Shown here piece by piece: positions 1 through 6,437 of a DNA stretch of 18,700 nt. The stretch comes from JAHIZC01 sp043813305 (lineage in GTDB: Bacteria > Omnitrophota > Gorgyraeia > Gygaellales > Profunditerraquicolaceae): NCBI GenBank assembly GCA_043813305.1, contig JBDRLC010000008.1:1-18700 (forward strand). Reading direction: 5' to 3'. Under the pieces are notes generated by a model that worked only from the letters and a program-made list of their open reading frames with translations, was not told the origin of the DNA and did not search any database. The position numbers and the translations under genes are program-made. The stretch's first letter is position 1. Every line of letters begins with the position of its first letter.

Positions 1-41
1 CAGATCCAGAATCTGGCGTCCTACCATTAGACGACAGGGCA
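1..41 (-). tRNA. tRNA-Gln (CUG anticodon), 5' part only
   Basis: On the minus strand the bases starting at 41 fit a tRNA: a 7-base acceptor strand (35-41), the U8 position, a D-arm with a GGTA-type loop, and an anticodon stem CCAGA with its partner TCTG. The 7-base loop TTCTGGA between them puts CTG at positions 34-36, which reads glutamine codon CAG. The gene is cut by the window edge before the variable loop and T-arm, so the 3' half could not be checked. The neighbouring gene, the methyltransferase at 78-815, is on the same strand. Confidence 0.8.
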
Positions 42-77
42 GTAAGGTTTATAACCCTATATATTAAGAGCGTGAAT

Positions 78-815
78 TTATTTCTTACAAAAACAGATAA
101 AATCCAAAGACGCCTTTCTCAAATTATTTTTTGAGAGCATAAAATCTTGAAAAGAGATACCTTTATAAAAACACTCTATCGGATTTATACGCTTAGGAAA
201 AGGCTTAAATAACCCGATTTTCTTTAGTCTCTGAAAAAATCTGTGCTTCAAGGTCAACTGTAAACCATACATCTCTACTTTACTAAATACCTTTAATAGC
301 AGTTCTTTTAACTCGATTGCGTTGAATTCCTTCTCATGATAATAATTCTTATCATACGGCTGCCCCGGCTTCATCGTAACTTCTTTGTTTAGGGTAGAGA
401 CGTAAAAAATCCCCTTGGTTTTTAGAGCTTTGTAAATCGTAGATAAATATTCTAATAGCATATCTTCCTTAATGTGCTCTATTACCTGAAAAGAACAGAT
501 AATATCAAAGGCTTCATCCCGGACTGCCAGATTAACCGCATCCATCAAACAGTAGCTTAGATTATCTGTTTTGTATTTATCCTGCGCCCTCTTGGCATGC
601 TCAAATTCGCGGTCAATACCGACTACATGGCCCGCTCTCTTTGCCAAGTAAGAATCCCCATGACCATATCCGAATCCTACATCTAATATCCTCTTATTCG
701 CGGCATTTTTTCCTACAAGATAATAAGGATACAGCTTCTCAATATAAAATTTTGGGTGAGTGTTTTCTGGGTCTATAATCAACCCGGGCGGTTTCTCTTT
801 AACTTCCATCTTCAC
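78..815 (-). CDS. Class I SAM-dependent methyltransferase
   Basis: This 245-aa protein has the class I methyltransferase core of the Methyltransf_11/UbiE type. Motif I, ILDVGFGYG, is at about residues 43-51. An acidic residue ending strand 2 (D68 in GIDRE) should hold the ribose of SAM. A motif IV-like segment, DIICSFQVIEH, lies at about 104-114. The C-terminal 80 residues are basic and have no recognised domain. The acceptor cannot be told; small molecules, lipids or sugars are all possible. The listed start is GTG at 815, and an in-frame ATG at 809 is equally good: AGGAG lies 4 nt from the GTG and 10 nt from the ATG. The gene starts 10 nt after the stop of the upstream membrane-anchored gene, suggesting co-transcription. 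Confidence 0.85.
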   Translation of the reverse strand: MKMEVKEKPPGLIIDPENTHPKFYIEKLYPYYLVGKNAANKRILDVGFGYGHGDSYLAKRAGHVVGIDREFEHAKRAQDKYKTDNLSYCLMDAVNLAVRDEAFDIICSFQVIEHIKEDMLLEYLSTIYKALKTKGIFYVSTLNKEVTMKPGQPYDKNYYHEKEFNAIELKELLLKVFSKVEMYGLQLTLKHRFFQRLKKIGLFKPFPKRINPIECFYKGISFQDFMLSKNNLRKASLDFICFCKK

Positions 816-825
816 TTGGCTCCTG

Positions 826-1452
826 TTATCCGCTTGTGTAAACTACCGCAATCTGATGAATCTTATAACTTTTTCCTTTATAGGCTGTGGTCGCAGTTAC
901 CGCACCCCAATTCACCCTCTCCACGGCCTTACCTACGGTATAGCTATGCAATAAGTCATCTCCCTGTCTTTGCCCAAAGCCGGGAAGAACAGAGGTGGTG
1001 ATGTAATCACCTACCTTTACATCACCGTTAATATTGGAAACCCAGAGCCGTCCATCCCCCAAAGCATTGACTACAGCAAATTTTTCTTTTGCCTGCGACC
1101 TATACCAATGACTTGGCCCTAAAGAAGAGGAGGTGGAAACAAGAACTCCCATTACCCTTTTGTCATTCGGTATTTCTGAAAGTCTCACCGTAGGAAGGGT
1201 GTCTGAAAGGGAAACCTCTCCATCAACTAGCCTTGTATAGTTTTCTCCGGTTACAGAAACTATCATCCCTGGTCTTGCGCTTATAGGAAAATTTTCTGTC
1301 AACTTAACCTCATGGGTTCCGGTAAAAGACCGGTAATTTGCGCATTCTCCCCCTGAATATTGCACTCGTCCGGAAGTAGATTTTATCAAACCAAAGGCAA
1401 GAAATAAAATAATTAATACAATGACCATGGTGAATAAGTTTTTCTTTTGCAT
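826..1452 (-). CDS. Membrane-anchored protein with the C-terminal domain of a surface fibre protein
   Basis: The 208-aa protein starts with a short KK-containing head and one hydrophobic segment (about residues 6-24), so it is either anchored in the inner membrane or exported. The rest is predicted extracytoplasmic. From about residue 60 it resembles the C-terminal module of the surface protein at 17412-18700. Both have an MGVLVS/YGIVSS strand, then GRLWVSNINGDVKVGDYITTS versus GRVEAKVSAENGPIRVGDLL, then VGKAVE versus AGKALE, and a closing beta strand. The start is secure: AGGAGG lies a few bases upstream of ATG 1452. The function is unknown. Such modules often cap or fold beta-rich fibres, and an assembly or pilus-like role is a guess. 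It follows the 42-aa membrane peptide and precedes the methyltransferase. Confidence 0.7.
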   Translation of the reverse strand: MQKKNLFTMVIVLIILFLAFGLIKSTSGRVQYSGGECANYRSFTGTHEVKLTENFPISARPGMIVSVTGENYTRLVDGEVSLSDTLPTVRLSEIPNDKRVMGVLVSTSSSLGPSHWYRSQAKEKFAVVNALGDGRLWVSNINGDVKVGDYITTSVLPGFGQRQGDDLLHSYTVGKAVERVNWGAVTATTAYKGKSYKIHQIAVVYTSG

Positions 1453-1477
1453 CTAAATCCTCCTCTTTTTTATAGAT

Positions 1478-1606
1478 TTAAGAGAAAACTTTATGCGGCA
1501 GTAAAGTGCAGATAAAAATGCTCATAATCATTATCACCGCAAGCGCAACGGAGAATAAGATAATCAGGCTGGAGAGAGAAATAATTCTTAAGAAAATACG
1601 CTTCAT
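1478..1606 (-). CDS. Small single-pass membrane protein, 42 aa
   Basis: Between the amidase stop (1620) and the next gene (1452) lies an ATG-to-TAA frame of 42 codons. It has a basic head, MKRIFLR, one long hydrophobic segment (about residues 8-35), and a short tail ending PHKVFS. The composition is that of a real transmembrane helix and the frame fills the intergenic gap almost exactly. Upstream there is only a weak purine stretch (AAAAG), which lowers confidence. It has no recognised family. It could be a small membrane subunit or regulator for the neighbouring membrane proteins, or a chance frame in an AT-rich gap. Confidence 0.45.
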   Translation of the reverse strand: MKRIFLRIISLSSLIILFSVALAVIMIMSIFICTLLPHKVFS

Positions 1607-1619
1607 CTTTTAGATAATC

Positions 1620-2411
1620 TTATAATCTACTTTTGAATTTGCTCCAGGGGAAATTTGTGCCGGGGCATTCTGTCTTTGCTCCCCGGACCTGGCTGTGTCC
1701 GATTACTTTCTCTACAGGAATCTTATAATGTTTCTTAAGGCGGTCCACCAACCAGACCAGTGAGTCCAATTGCCTTGCGGAAACATATTCCTTGCTGAAA
1801 TTTCCTACCAGACAGATGCCGATCGCCTTACTATTCATACCCGAAGCCTTGCAATGCGAGCCATTCTGCTGTTTCAGCCAACGCGGCGCAACCTCAATCT
1901 GGCCATCCTGCTTACCCTTTGTGCCGTTATCAATTACGAAATGATAACCCAGCCCTCTCCAGCCTTTGCTATTGTGCGACCGGTCAAAATCTAAAGCAGT
2001 TCCTGAGTCGGTGGCACTGTGATGGATAATAATGTATTTCCATTTACTAGAAGGATAAAGCGTAACTACAGGCACGAGGCCTGAAGCATTCGGGATAACC
2101 AGCTTTTGCCCCTTTAATAAGAAACTCGGGTTCCTGATGCCATTGGCCCGGATTATATCCTGAGAATTGACATTATACATTTTACTTATGCGCCATAGCG
2201 TCTCTCCGGGGGCAACTACATGAATCACATCTCCTCTGGCAGGGGTAGGAAATAGAGCGGGGGTAGGGTAAGGAGCAGGTGTAGTAGTCTGAAGCGGAGC
2301 AGTTACACAAGAGCTAAGCAACATCACAAAGATGATTAATATCCCGCCATAAAATATTTTTTTTATTTTAAAGTTCGCAGTGCGTCGAGGCATACTCAAT
2401 AATGGTGGCAA
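1620..2411 (-). CDS. LysM-containing N-acetylmuramoyl-L-alanine amidase, lipoprotein
   Basis: This 263-aa protein is a cell-wall hydrolase that should cut the amide bond between muramic acid and L-Ala in peptidoglycan. A basic and hydrophobic signal ends in a lipobox, LLSSC (Cys35). A Pro/Thr-rich linker follows (about 40-60), then a LysM domain (about 62-107, with the GETLWRIS and LVIP signatures) and an Amidase_2/PGRP domain (about 124-258). The expected zinc ligands are present: H130 (in IIIHHSA), H239 (in IGHSQ) and C249 (in TECPG). The frame opens at TTG 2411, but an in-frame ATG at 2393 gives a cleaner signal peptide; neither has a strong ribosome site. Either way the gene overlaps the 3' end of the MshEN-PilZ gene (by 44 or 26 nt), so translational coupling is likely. 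Confidence 0.9.
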   Translation of the reverse strand: MPPLLSMPRRTANFKIKKIFYGGILIIFVMLLSSCVTAPLQTTTPAPYPTPALFPTPARGDVIHVVAPGETLWRISKMYNVNSQDIIRANGIRNPSFLLKGQKLVIPNASGLVPVVTLYPSSKWKYIIIHHSATDSGTALDFDRSHNSKGWRGLGYHFVIDNGTKGKQDGQIEVAPRWLKQQNGSHCKASGMNSKAIGICLVGNFSKEYVSARQLDSLVWLVDRLKKHYKIPVEKVIGHSQVRGAKTECPGTNFPWSKFKSRL

Positions 2412-4086
2412 GGTCCTGCTTTGATATTTTCATTATTCTGGCGCTGATTTCAGATTTATTATCTTCGAGAGAAGTAAACCTTACTACCTGTATTATTGCA
2501 GAAATAGGGAAGGTGCTGATTCCCTCGGGCAAATCTATCTCTATAGGCAAGACTTCCCCAATCGGTATGACTTTCTCGGATAAGAAAGAAATGCCGTCCC
2601 GGCTGATATCTTTAGTTATGGACTTTTTATATTCGCCCTGTACGGGAAAGTGCACCTCGATCTCTGTCTTAAATCTTATAGCCCGCCTGCGCTCTACTCC
2701 TCTGTAGTTCTTTGTATCTATAAAAAACGGGAGATTTTTCTTTTCCTCCCCCTTGCTGACGGAGATCAAAACCTTATAGTAGGACTCAAGAGCCGACGCC
2801 ACTTCGGAGGTAATTCCTACAAACGGTATCACTTTTAGACCTGTAGCTTTCTCGACCTCCTGAATCGCTTCCTCATCAAGTGGATCGATCATCACCACCA
2901 TCAGGGTCTCTCCCTGCCTATCTACGGGAACAAGCCAATATTTTTCAACTAAGTCAACCGGAAGTAAATCTACGACCTTCTGGGATATATCATAAGACAT
3001 CAGGGGAAGATAGGGGATCCCGAACTGGACACAGAGACACTCTGCTAATTCGCTTTCTTCTATATGGTCATAATGAAGCAGATATTGGGTGATACTGCGG
3101 CCGTATTGCTTAGAATATTCTAGCGCCTTATCCAATACCTCCTGGGTGATAATCCCTTTGGCCAACAGAATGTCGCCGATCTTCTGCCTCCTCTTTATTT
3201 TAGCTGCTACTAAAGGGTTTGCTTCCTTGGCTATTTTCTCTTGCTCTTTCTCTTCGTCTTCTTTTTTGAATTTTATGAAGTCAGCATCCCAGACCTTTAA
3301 TTGCTCGCTCTTTTCCTTTAGTTCTTTTTCAAGCTGCGCATTAGCTTTGCTCAAATTTTGCAACTGCTCATCCTGGTTGCTCAATTTATTCTCTAGCTCT
3401 AGGTTTTGTTTTTTTAATTGCTCCTGCTCTGCGCTGGCAACTTGATGGTCATCTTTTTCTTGCGTCAGATCATCCGTCTTACTCTTATATACAACGATGC
3501 TCTGCCTGGCCTGCTCTAGTTTATTGATTATCTCTTTATTCTCCTTTTCTAAGATCTCTAATTTTTCGTTCTTATTTCTAACCTCTTCTTCTAGCTCTTT
3601 CTGTTTTAGCTCTTCTGTTTTTGTCTGGACCTGAGGGATTATCTTCTCCTGTTGCGCCCCTTGTTCTGCAACTTTTTCTTTTAGCCTCTGATTCTCATCT
3701 TTAAATTGCTCTAATTCTCTCTTAAGGTTCTGCCCTGTTTCTTTAAGATCCGCGTTCTCATTTTTTAAACGTTCGGCCCTGATCTTATCGACACGAAAAG
3801 ATTCCCTCTGCTTGAATAACTCATCGCTGATATCTGCTTTCTCTTTTTTTAAATTCTCAAGCTCCTCTTCTAGGTCGCTATGCTTAACTATGGCCTGCTG
3901 CACCTGCTTGTTTGATGAATCGGCTTTGATCTCTTGATAAACGCTCTTTGTATTTTCTTTGTTCTTCTTTTTAGCGCGGGATCTAAGAACGCCGGCTAAA
4001 ACAGCAAAAAATAGCATTGCCACAACTATTTCCGCTGCTATAAATAACCGGGATAAAATAGCAAAATCTAAAATCATCTCTTTCAT
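2368..4086 (-). CDS. Membrane-anchored coiled-coil protein with MshEN and PilZ domains
   Basis: The 572-aa protein has one transmembrane segment (about 11-34) and a basic stop-transfer stretch. A very long, Glu/Lys/Gln-rich coiled coil follows (about 60-290). Next is a domain like the N-terminus of GspE/PilB/MshE ATPases (about 299-438), with tandem helical repeats starting KIGDILLAKG and the usual IPYLPL strand. Last is a PilZ domain (about 464-570) with the RRRAIRF arginine motif (466-472) and DISRDG (493-498). MshEN and PilZ are each known c-di-GMP binding modules. There is no Walker A/B ATPase domain, so it is not an assembly motor. It is probably a cytoplasmic-facing c-di-GMP sensor or scaffold at the membrane. 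It overlaps the amidase gene, hinting at a link to cell-wall remodelling or surface structures. Confidence 0.85.
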   Translation of the reverse strand: MKEMILDFAILSRLFIAAEIVVAMLFFAVLAGVLRSRAKKKNKENTKSVYQEIKADSSNKQVQQAIVKHSDLEEELENLKKEKADISDELFKQRESFRVDKIRAERLKNENADLKETGQNLKRELEQFKDENQRLKEKVAEQGAQQEKIIPQVQTKTEELKQKELEEEVRNKNEKLEILEKENKEIINKLEQARQSIVVYKSKTDDLTQEKDDHQVASAEQEQLKKQNLELENKLSNQDEQLQNLSKANAQLEKELKEKSEQLKVWDADFIKFKKEDEEKEQEKIAKEANPLVAAKIKRRQKIGDILLAKGIITQEVLDKALEYSKQYGRSITQYLLHYDHIEESELAECLCVQFGIPYLPLMSYDISQKVVDLLPVDLVEKYWLVPVDRQGETLMVVMIDPLDEEAIQEVEKATGLKVIPFVGITSEVASALESYYKVLISVSKGEEKKNLPFFIDTKNYRGVERRRAIRFKTEIEVHFPVQGEYKKSITKDISRDGISFLSEKVIPIGEVLPIEIDLPEGISTFPISAIIQVVRFTSLEDNKSEISARIMKISKQDLATIIEYASTHCEL

Positions 4087-4108
4087 GCGCGTTAAGGCCG
4101 AGAGGTTA

Positions 4109-4336
4109 TCAGAGGGCCTTTTTATCTACATATTTCTTCGCTTCATGTAAAGCCGAACTCACACTAAAATACCCCATGGGGGAAGATTTGTACTTACTAT
4201 GAACGAATACCTTCCACCACCATTCTTGACCCGAGCCGTAAATAAAGATCTCACAATTTCTATATGTTTCTGTATATTGCGACTTTTTCTTTCCCACCTT
4301 TACAAGATACCCTACCAGAGATTCTCCTGGAACCAC
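4109..4336 (-). CDS. Hypothetical protein, up to 75 aa
   Basis: I do not recognise this small protein. It has an aromatic stretch, QEWWWKVF, then a segment SPMGYFSVSSALHEAKKY that looks like a folded mini-domain rather than chance translation. No signal peptide or membrane segment is visible. The frame opens at GTG 4336, inside the 3' end of the lipoprotein gene (23-nt overlap), with no clear ribosome site for that GTG. An AGGAG lies just after it, so a later start is possible: the in-frame GTG about 39 nt downstream, or a CTG. It ends 22 nt before the MshEN-PilZ gene. Translation may depend on coupling to the lipoprotein. Confidence 0.55.
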   Translation of the reverse strand: MVPGESLVGYLVKVGKKKSQYTETYRNCEIFIYGSGQEWWWKVFVHSKYKSSPMGYFSVSSALHEAKKYVDKKAL

Positions 4337-4476
4337 TGATCAGCTTTCTTGGCAGCCTCCCAATCTTCTTTTGCCCCGTAAAAAGCACCTTCAGCCGCTC
4401 CTTTAATTGTCCCACACCCGCTGGCTAATAATAGAAAAATGGTCAAAGTAAACAATGCGAGACATTTCTTTAACAT
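4312..4476 (-). CDS. Small lipoprotein, 54 aa
   Basis: Reading minus from ATG 4476 gives MLKKCLALFT, a hydrophobic core, and a lipobox ASGC at residues 18-21. A short charged helix then runs to a TAG at 4312. The mature peptide is only about 34 residues (GAAEGAFYGAKEDWEAAKK, ending ENLW). The start is very well supported, since GGAGG lies 5 nt upstream of the ATG. It resembles many tiny bacterial lipoproteins in layout, such as the entericidin or Lpp size class, but I cannot assign a family. It lies directly downstream of the palindromic element at 4492-4558, which forms its leader, and it overlaps the next gene by 25 nt. Confidence 0.75.
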   Translation of the reverse strand: MLKKCLALFTLTIFLLLASGCGTIKGAAEGAFYGAKEDWEAAKKADQWFQENLW

Positions 4477-4491
4477 CAGTCCTCCTTTTTT

Positions 4492-4558
4492 ACCCCGTTA
4501 GAGGCAGGCTGCCTTCGGCAGCCATCAGCCACCTAAGGTGTCTTGCCTCTAACGGGGT
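4492..4558. repeat. Cloverleaf-like palindromic element at the gltX 3' end
   Basis: A perfect 15-bp inverted repeat, ACCCCGTTAGAGGCA (4492-4506) with its complement at 4544-4558, encloses two smaller hairpins. The first is GGCTGCC-TTC-GGCAGCC (4507-4523). The second is CACCT-A-AGGTG (4530-4540). Together they can fold into a three-way junction. The right-hand part encodes the last gltX residues (NPVRGKTP) and its stop. The left edge abuts the A-rich leader and ribosome site of the lipoprotein gene. No T-tract follows it on the minus transcript, so it is not a standard intrinsic terminator. It looks like a dispersed repeat of the REP or MITE-like kind. Confidence 0.8.
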
Positions 4559-5846
4559 TTACCCACTTCAATAGTCTTTTTTTTGTCAGCTCTCTGCCTA
4601 AATAATATATTACCTCAAATAATCCCGGTCCGATTGCCTTTCCGGTAAGGGCGACCCTGATCGGATGGATAAGTACTTTTGTCTGGATATTTAATTCTTT
4701 CACTAAATCTCTGAAGCTCTTCTCAATTGACATTATATCAAATTCCTCCAGCGAATCCAGTCTTTCTACAAAAAACCCGAGCTCCCGCGATAGATCCTGG
4801 CTTAAGAATTTCTTTTGCGCTTCTGGATCCATCTTAATATCCTGTAGAAAAAAGAAATCAGCCCAGTCCACAAAATCATTTAATACCGACAGGCGCGCCT
4901 GAAACAACTTCACCAAAGATACTATGCGCTCTTTGTCAAAATTGTCTTTCTCGATATATTTCTTTTCTAACAATAAAGGGATGATCTTTTCCGTCAACCC
5001 TGCTGTATCTTGCTTCTTGATATACTGATTATTCATCCATTTAAGCTTATCGAGGTCAAGGGTAGCGGCGGTTTTATTAACGTTTTTGATATCGAATAAT
5101 TTTATTGCCTCTTTTATATTGATAATTTCCTGATCTTGCCCTGGAGACCAACTTAAAAGCAGAAGATAATTAACCAGGGCCGAAGCAAGATAACCCATAT
5201 TACGGTATTCGGAAATCGAAGTAGCGCCGGTCCTCTTAGAAAGCCTGCCACCGGCCTTACCTAGGATTAAAGGCAGGTGCGCAAACTTAGGTATTGGGAA
5301 ACCCAGCGCTTCGTATAGCAGAACCTGTTTAGGGGTATTAGAGATATGGTCGTCTCCTCTGATAACATGGGAAATATCCGTCGTCGCATCGTCGACAACG
5401 CAGGCAAAATTATATGTAGGGGTTCCATCTGACTTTATTAAGACTTGGTCTTTAATCGCGTCAGAGTCGAATTCAATCTCTCCCCGGATTAAATCATGGA
5501 TTTTAATCTTACGCGGCTCGACTTTAAAGATCACCGCCTCGGCACCCTGATTGGATCTTTCTATATATGCCCTGCCGTCCTTTAATAACTTATCGGCGAA
5601 TTCTTTATAGAGTTTGAATCTTTGGCTTTGATGATTTATCTCATCCCATTTAAAACCCATCCATTCTAAACTCGATAATATCTCATCCAGATACTCCTTC
5701 TTTGAACGCAGCTGATCCGTGTCTTCTATCCTTAATATAAATTTACCCTGATTGGCCCTGGCGAATAGCCAATTAAATAAAGCTGTGCGTGCTCCTCCGA
5801 TATGCAGATTACCGGTCGGCGATGGTGCGAAGCGAACCCTAATCAT
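4533..5846 (-). CDS. gltX: Glutamyl-tRNA synthetase, short form
   Basis: This class I synthetase charges tRNA-Glu (possibly also tRNA-Gln) with glutamate. The 437-aa product starts MIRVRFAPSPTGNLHIGG, which contains the HIGH-type motif. The KMSKS-type motif is RLSKR at about 201-205. I chose ATG 5846 because the family normally begins exactly here and AGGGAG lies upstream; the frame is open to TTG 5885, giving 13 non-conserved residues. The protein is shorter than the usual 460-500 aa. After KDGRAYI it goes almost directly to EAVIFKV, so the Cys-containing acceptor-end insertion seen in many GltX is absent. The last residues, NPVRGKTP, are encoded by a palindromic repeat. The start overlaps a 21-codon mini-ORF (ATGA). 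Confidence 0.93.
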   Translation of the reverse strand: MIRVRFAPSPTGNLHIGGARTALFNWLFARANQGKFILRIEDTDQLRSKKEYLDEILSSLEWMGFKWDEINHQSQRFKLYKEFADKLLKDGRAYIERSNQGAEAVIFKVEPRKIKIHDLIRGEIEFDSDAIKDQVLIKSDGTPTYNFACVVDDATTDISHVIRGDDHISNTPKQVLLYEALGFPIPKFAHLPLILGKAGGRLSKRTGATSISEYRNMGYLASALVNYLLLLSWSPGQDQEIINIKEAIKLFDIKNVNKTAATLDLDKLKWMNNQYIKKQDTAGLTEKIIPLLLEKKYIEKDNFDKERIVSLVKLFQARLSVLNDFVDWADFFFLQDIKMDPEAQKKFLSQDLSRELGFFVERLDSLEEFDIMSIEKSFRDLVKELNIQTKVLIHPIRVALTGKAIGPGLFEVIYYLGRELTKKRLLKWVNPVRGKTP

Positions 5847-5908
5847 GATTTGACTCCCTGTGAGCGTAGTCCCGAGTTCCACCAAGGGACGAAGCGAACC
5901 CTAATCAT
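5828..5908. repeat. 19-bp direct repeat flanking 43 bp at the gltX start
   Basis: CGAAGCGAACCCTAATCAT occurs perfectly at 5828-5846 and again at 5890-5908. On the minus strand each copy reads ATG ATT AGG GTT CGC TTC G, the first six codons of gltX. The downstream copy (5846) is the working start. The upstream copy (5908) sits in an ATGA overlap with the stop of korC. The 43 bp between them contain the ribosome site now used by gltX. The simplest reading is that an insertion or slippage event duplicated the original start. Confidence 0.8.
5843..5908 (-). other. 21-codon mini-ORF between korC and gltX
   Basis: ATG 5908 overlaps the korC stop (ATGA) and opens a frame that begins MIRVRF, exactly like GltX. 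It then diverges to VPWWNSGLRSQGVKS and ends at TGA 5843-5845, which overlaps the real gltX ATG (again ATGA). A GAGGGGG stretch lies about 10 nt upstream of the first ATG. It is probably a decayed former gltX start that now couples gltX translation to korC, rather than a functional peptide. Confidence 0.5.
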
Positions 5909-6435
5909 TTCAGTTGCGCCCCCTCTTTAAGTGCCCGGAAATTAATCTCTACTAAATTTTTCTTATCCTGCGGAGCAATACTTGAAATCGCTGCCAACGC
6001 ACTCTTTAAACTCACTGATTTCTTTTTCGCCACTAAAGTTCCCAGGGCGAGCATGTTAGCCACACGGATATTGCCTAATCGTGAAGCAATCTCAGTAAAA
6101 GGGTATTTATAATTACGTGTATTCTTATAACCATCAACCGATACTAAAGAACTGTTCATAATCAGAAGGCCCTGATTGCTTATTCTGTTTCTGAACTTCT
6201 CTAAAGACGGTCTATTCATTACGATCAAAATATCGGCTTTATCGATAAAAGGGGAGCTAATCTCTTTATCTGATAAGATCACCATACAATGGGCAGTCCC
6301 TCCACGCACCTCTGCACCGTAAGAGGGCATCCAGGTCACAAACTTACCTTCTCTCATCGCCGCCTCAGCTAAAACCTTTCCCAGCAGCATGATCCCCTGT
6401 CCGCCTGCACCTGCGATTATAATTTTCTCGGTCAT
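5905..6435 (-). CDS. korC: 2-oxoacid:ferredoxin oxidoreductase, gamma subunit
   Basis: The 176-aa protein is the gamma subunit of a CoA-dependent 2-oxoacid:ferredoxin oxidoreductase. It begins with the glycine-rich GAGGQGIMLLGKVLAEAA segment typical of the family (about 9-26), followed by MPSYGAEVRGGTAHCMVILS, another hallmark. It lies 2 nt after korB in an operon ordered ferredoxin-alpha-beta-gamma. The length is normal for a stand-alone gamma subunit (170-190 aa). Its stop overlaps the ATG of the duplicated gltX start. The substrate (2-oxoglutarate, branched-chain 2-oxoacid or other) cannot be settled from the sequence. Confidence 0.9.
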   Translation of the reverse strand: MTEKIIIAGAGGQGIMLLGKVLAEAAMREGKFVTWMPSYGAEVRGGTAHCMVILSDKEISSPFIDKADILIVMNRPSLEKFRNRISNQGLLIMNSSLVSVDGYKNTRNYKYPFTEIASRLGNIRVANMLALGTLVAKKKSVSLKSALAAISSIAPQDKKNLVEINFRALKEGAQLK

Positions 6436-6437
6436 CT

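Noticed and set aside
3089..3445. Plus-strand 118-aa frame rich in Ser, Phe and Cys
   Set aside because: It is the reverse of the Glu/Lys/Gln-rich coiled coil of the MshEN-PilZ gene, so the composition is an antisense artefact. No ribosome site or domain is seen.
4492..4558. Rho-independent terminator after gltX
   Set aside because: The stem is strong, but the minus transcript continues into an A-rich stretch and ribosome site, with no T-tract. The element also has two inner hairpins, unlike a terminator.
5847..5885. GltX N-terminal extension of 13 residues from TTG 5885
   Set aside because: The extra residues come from the 43-bp insert, are not conserved in the family, and ATG 5846 has a good ribosome site and the normal GltX beginning.
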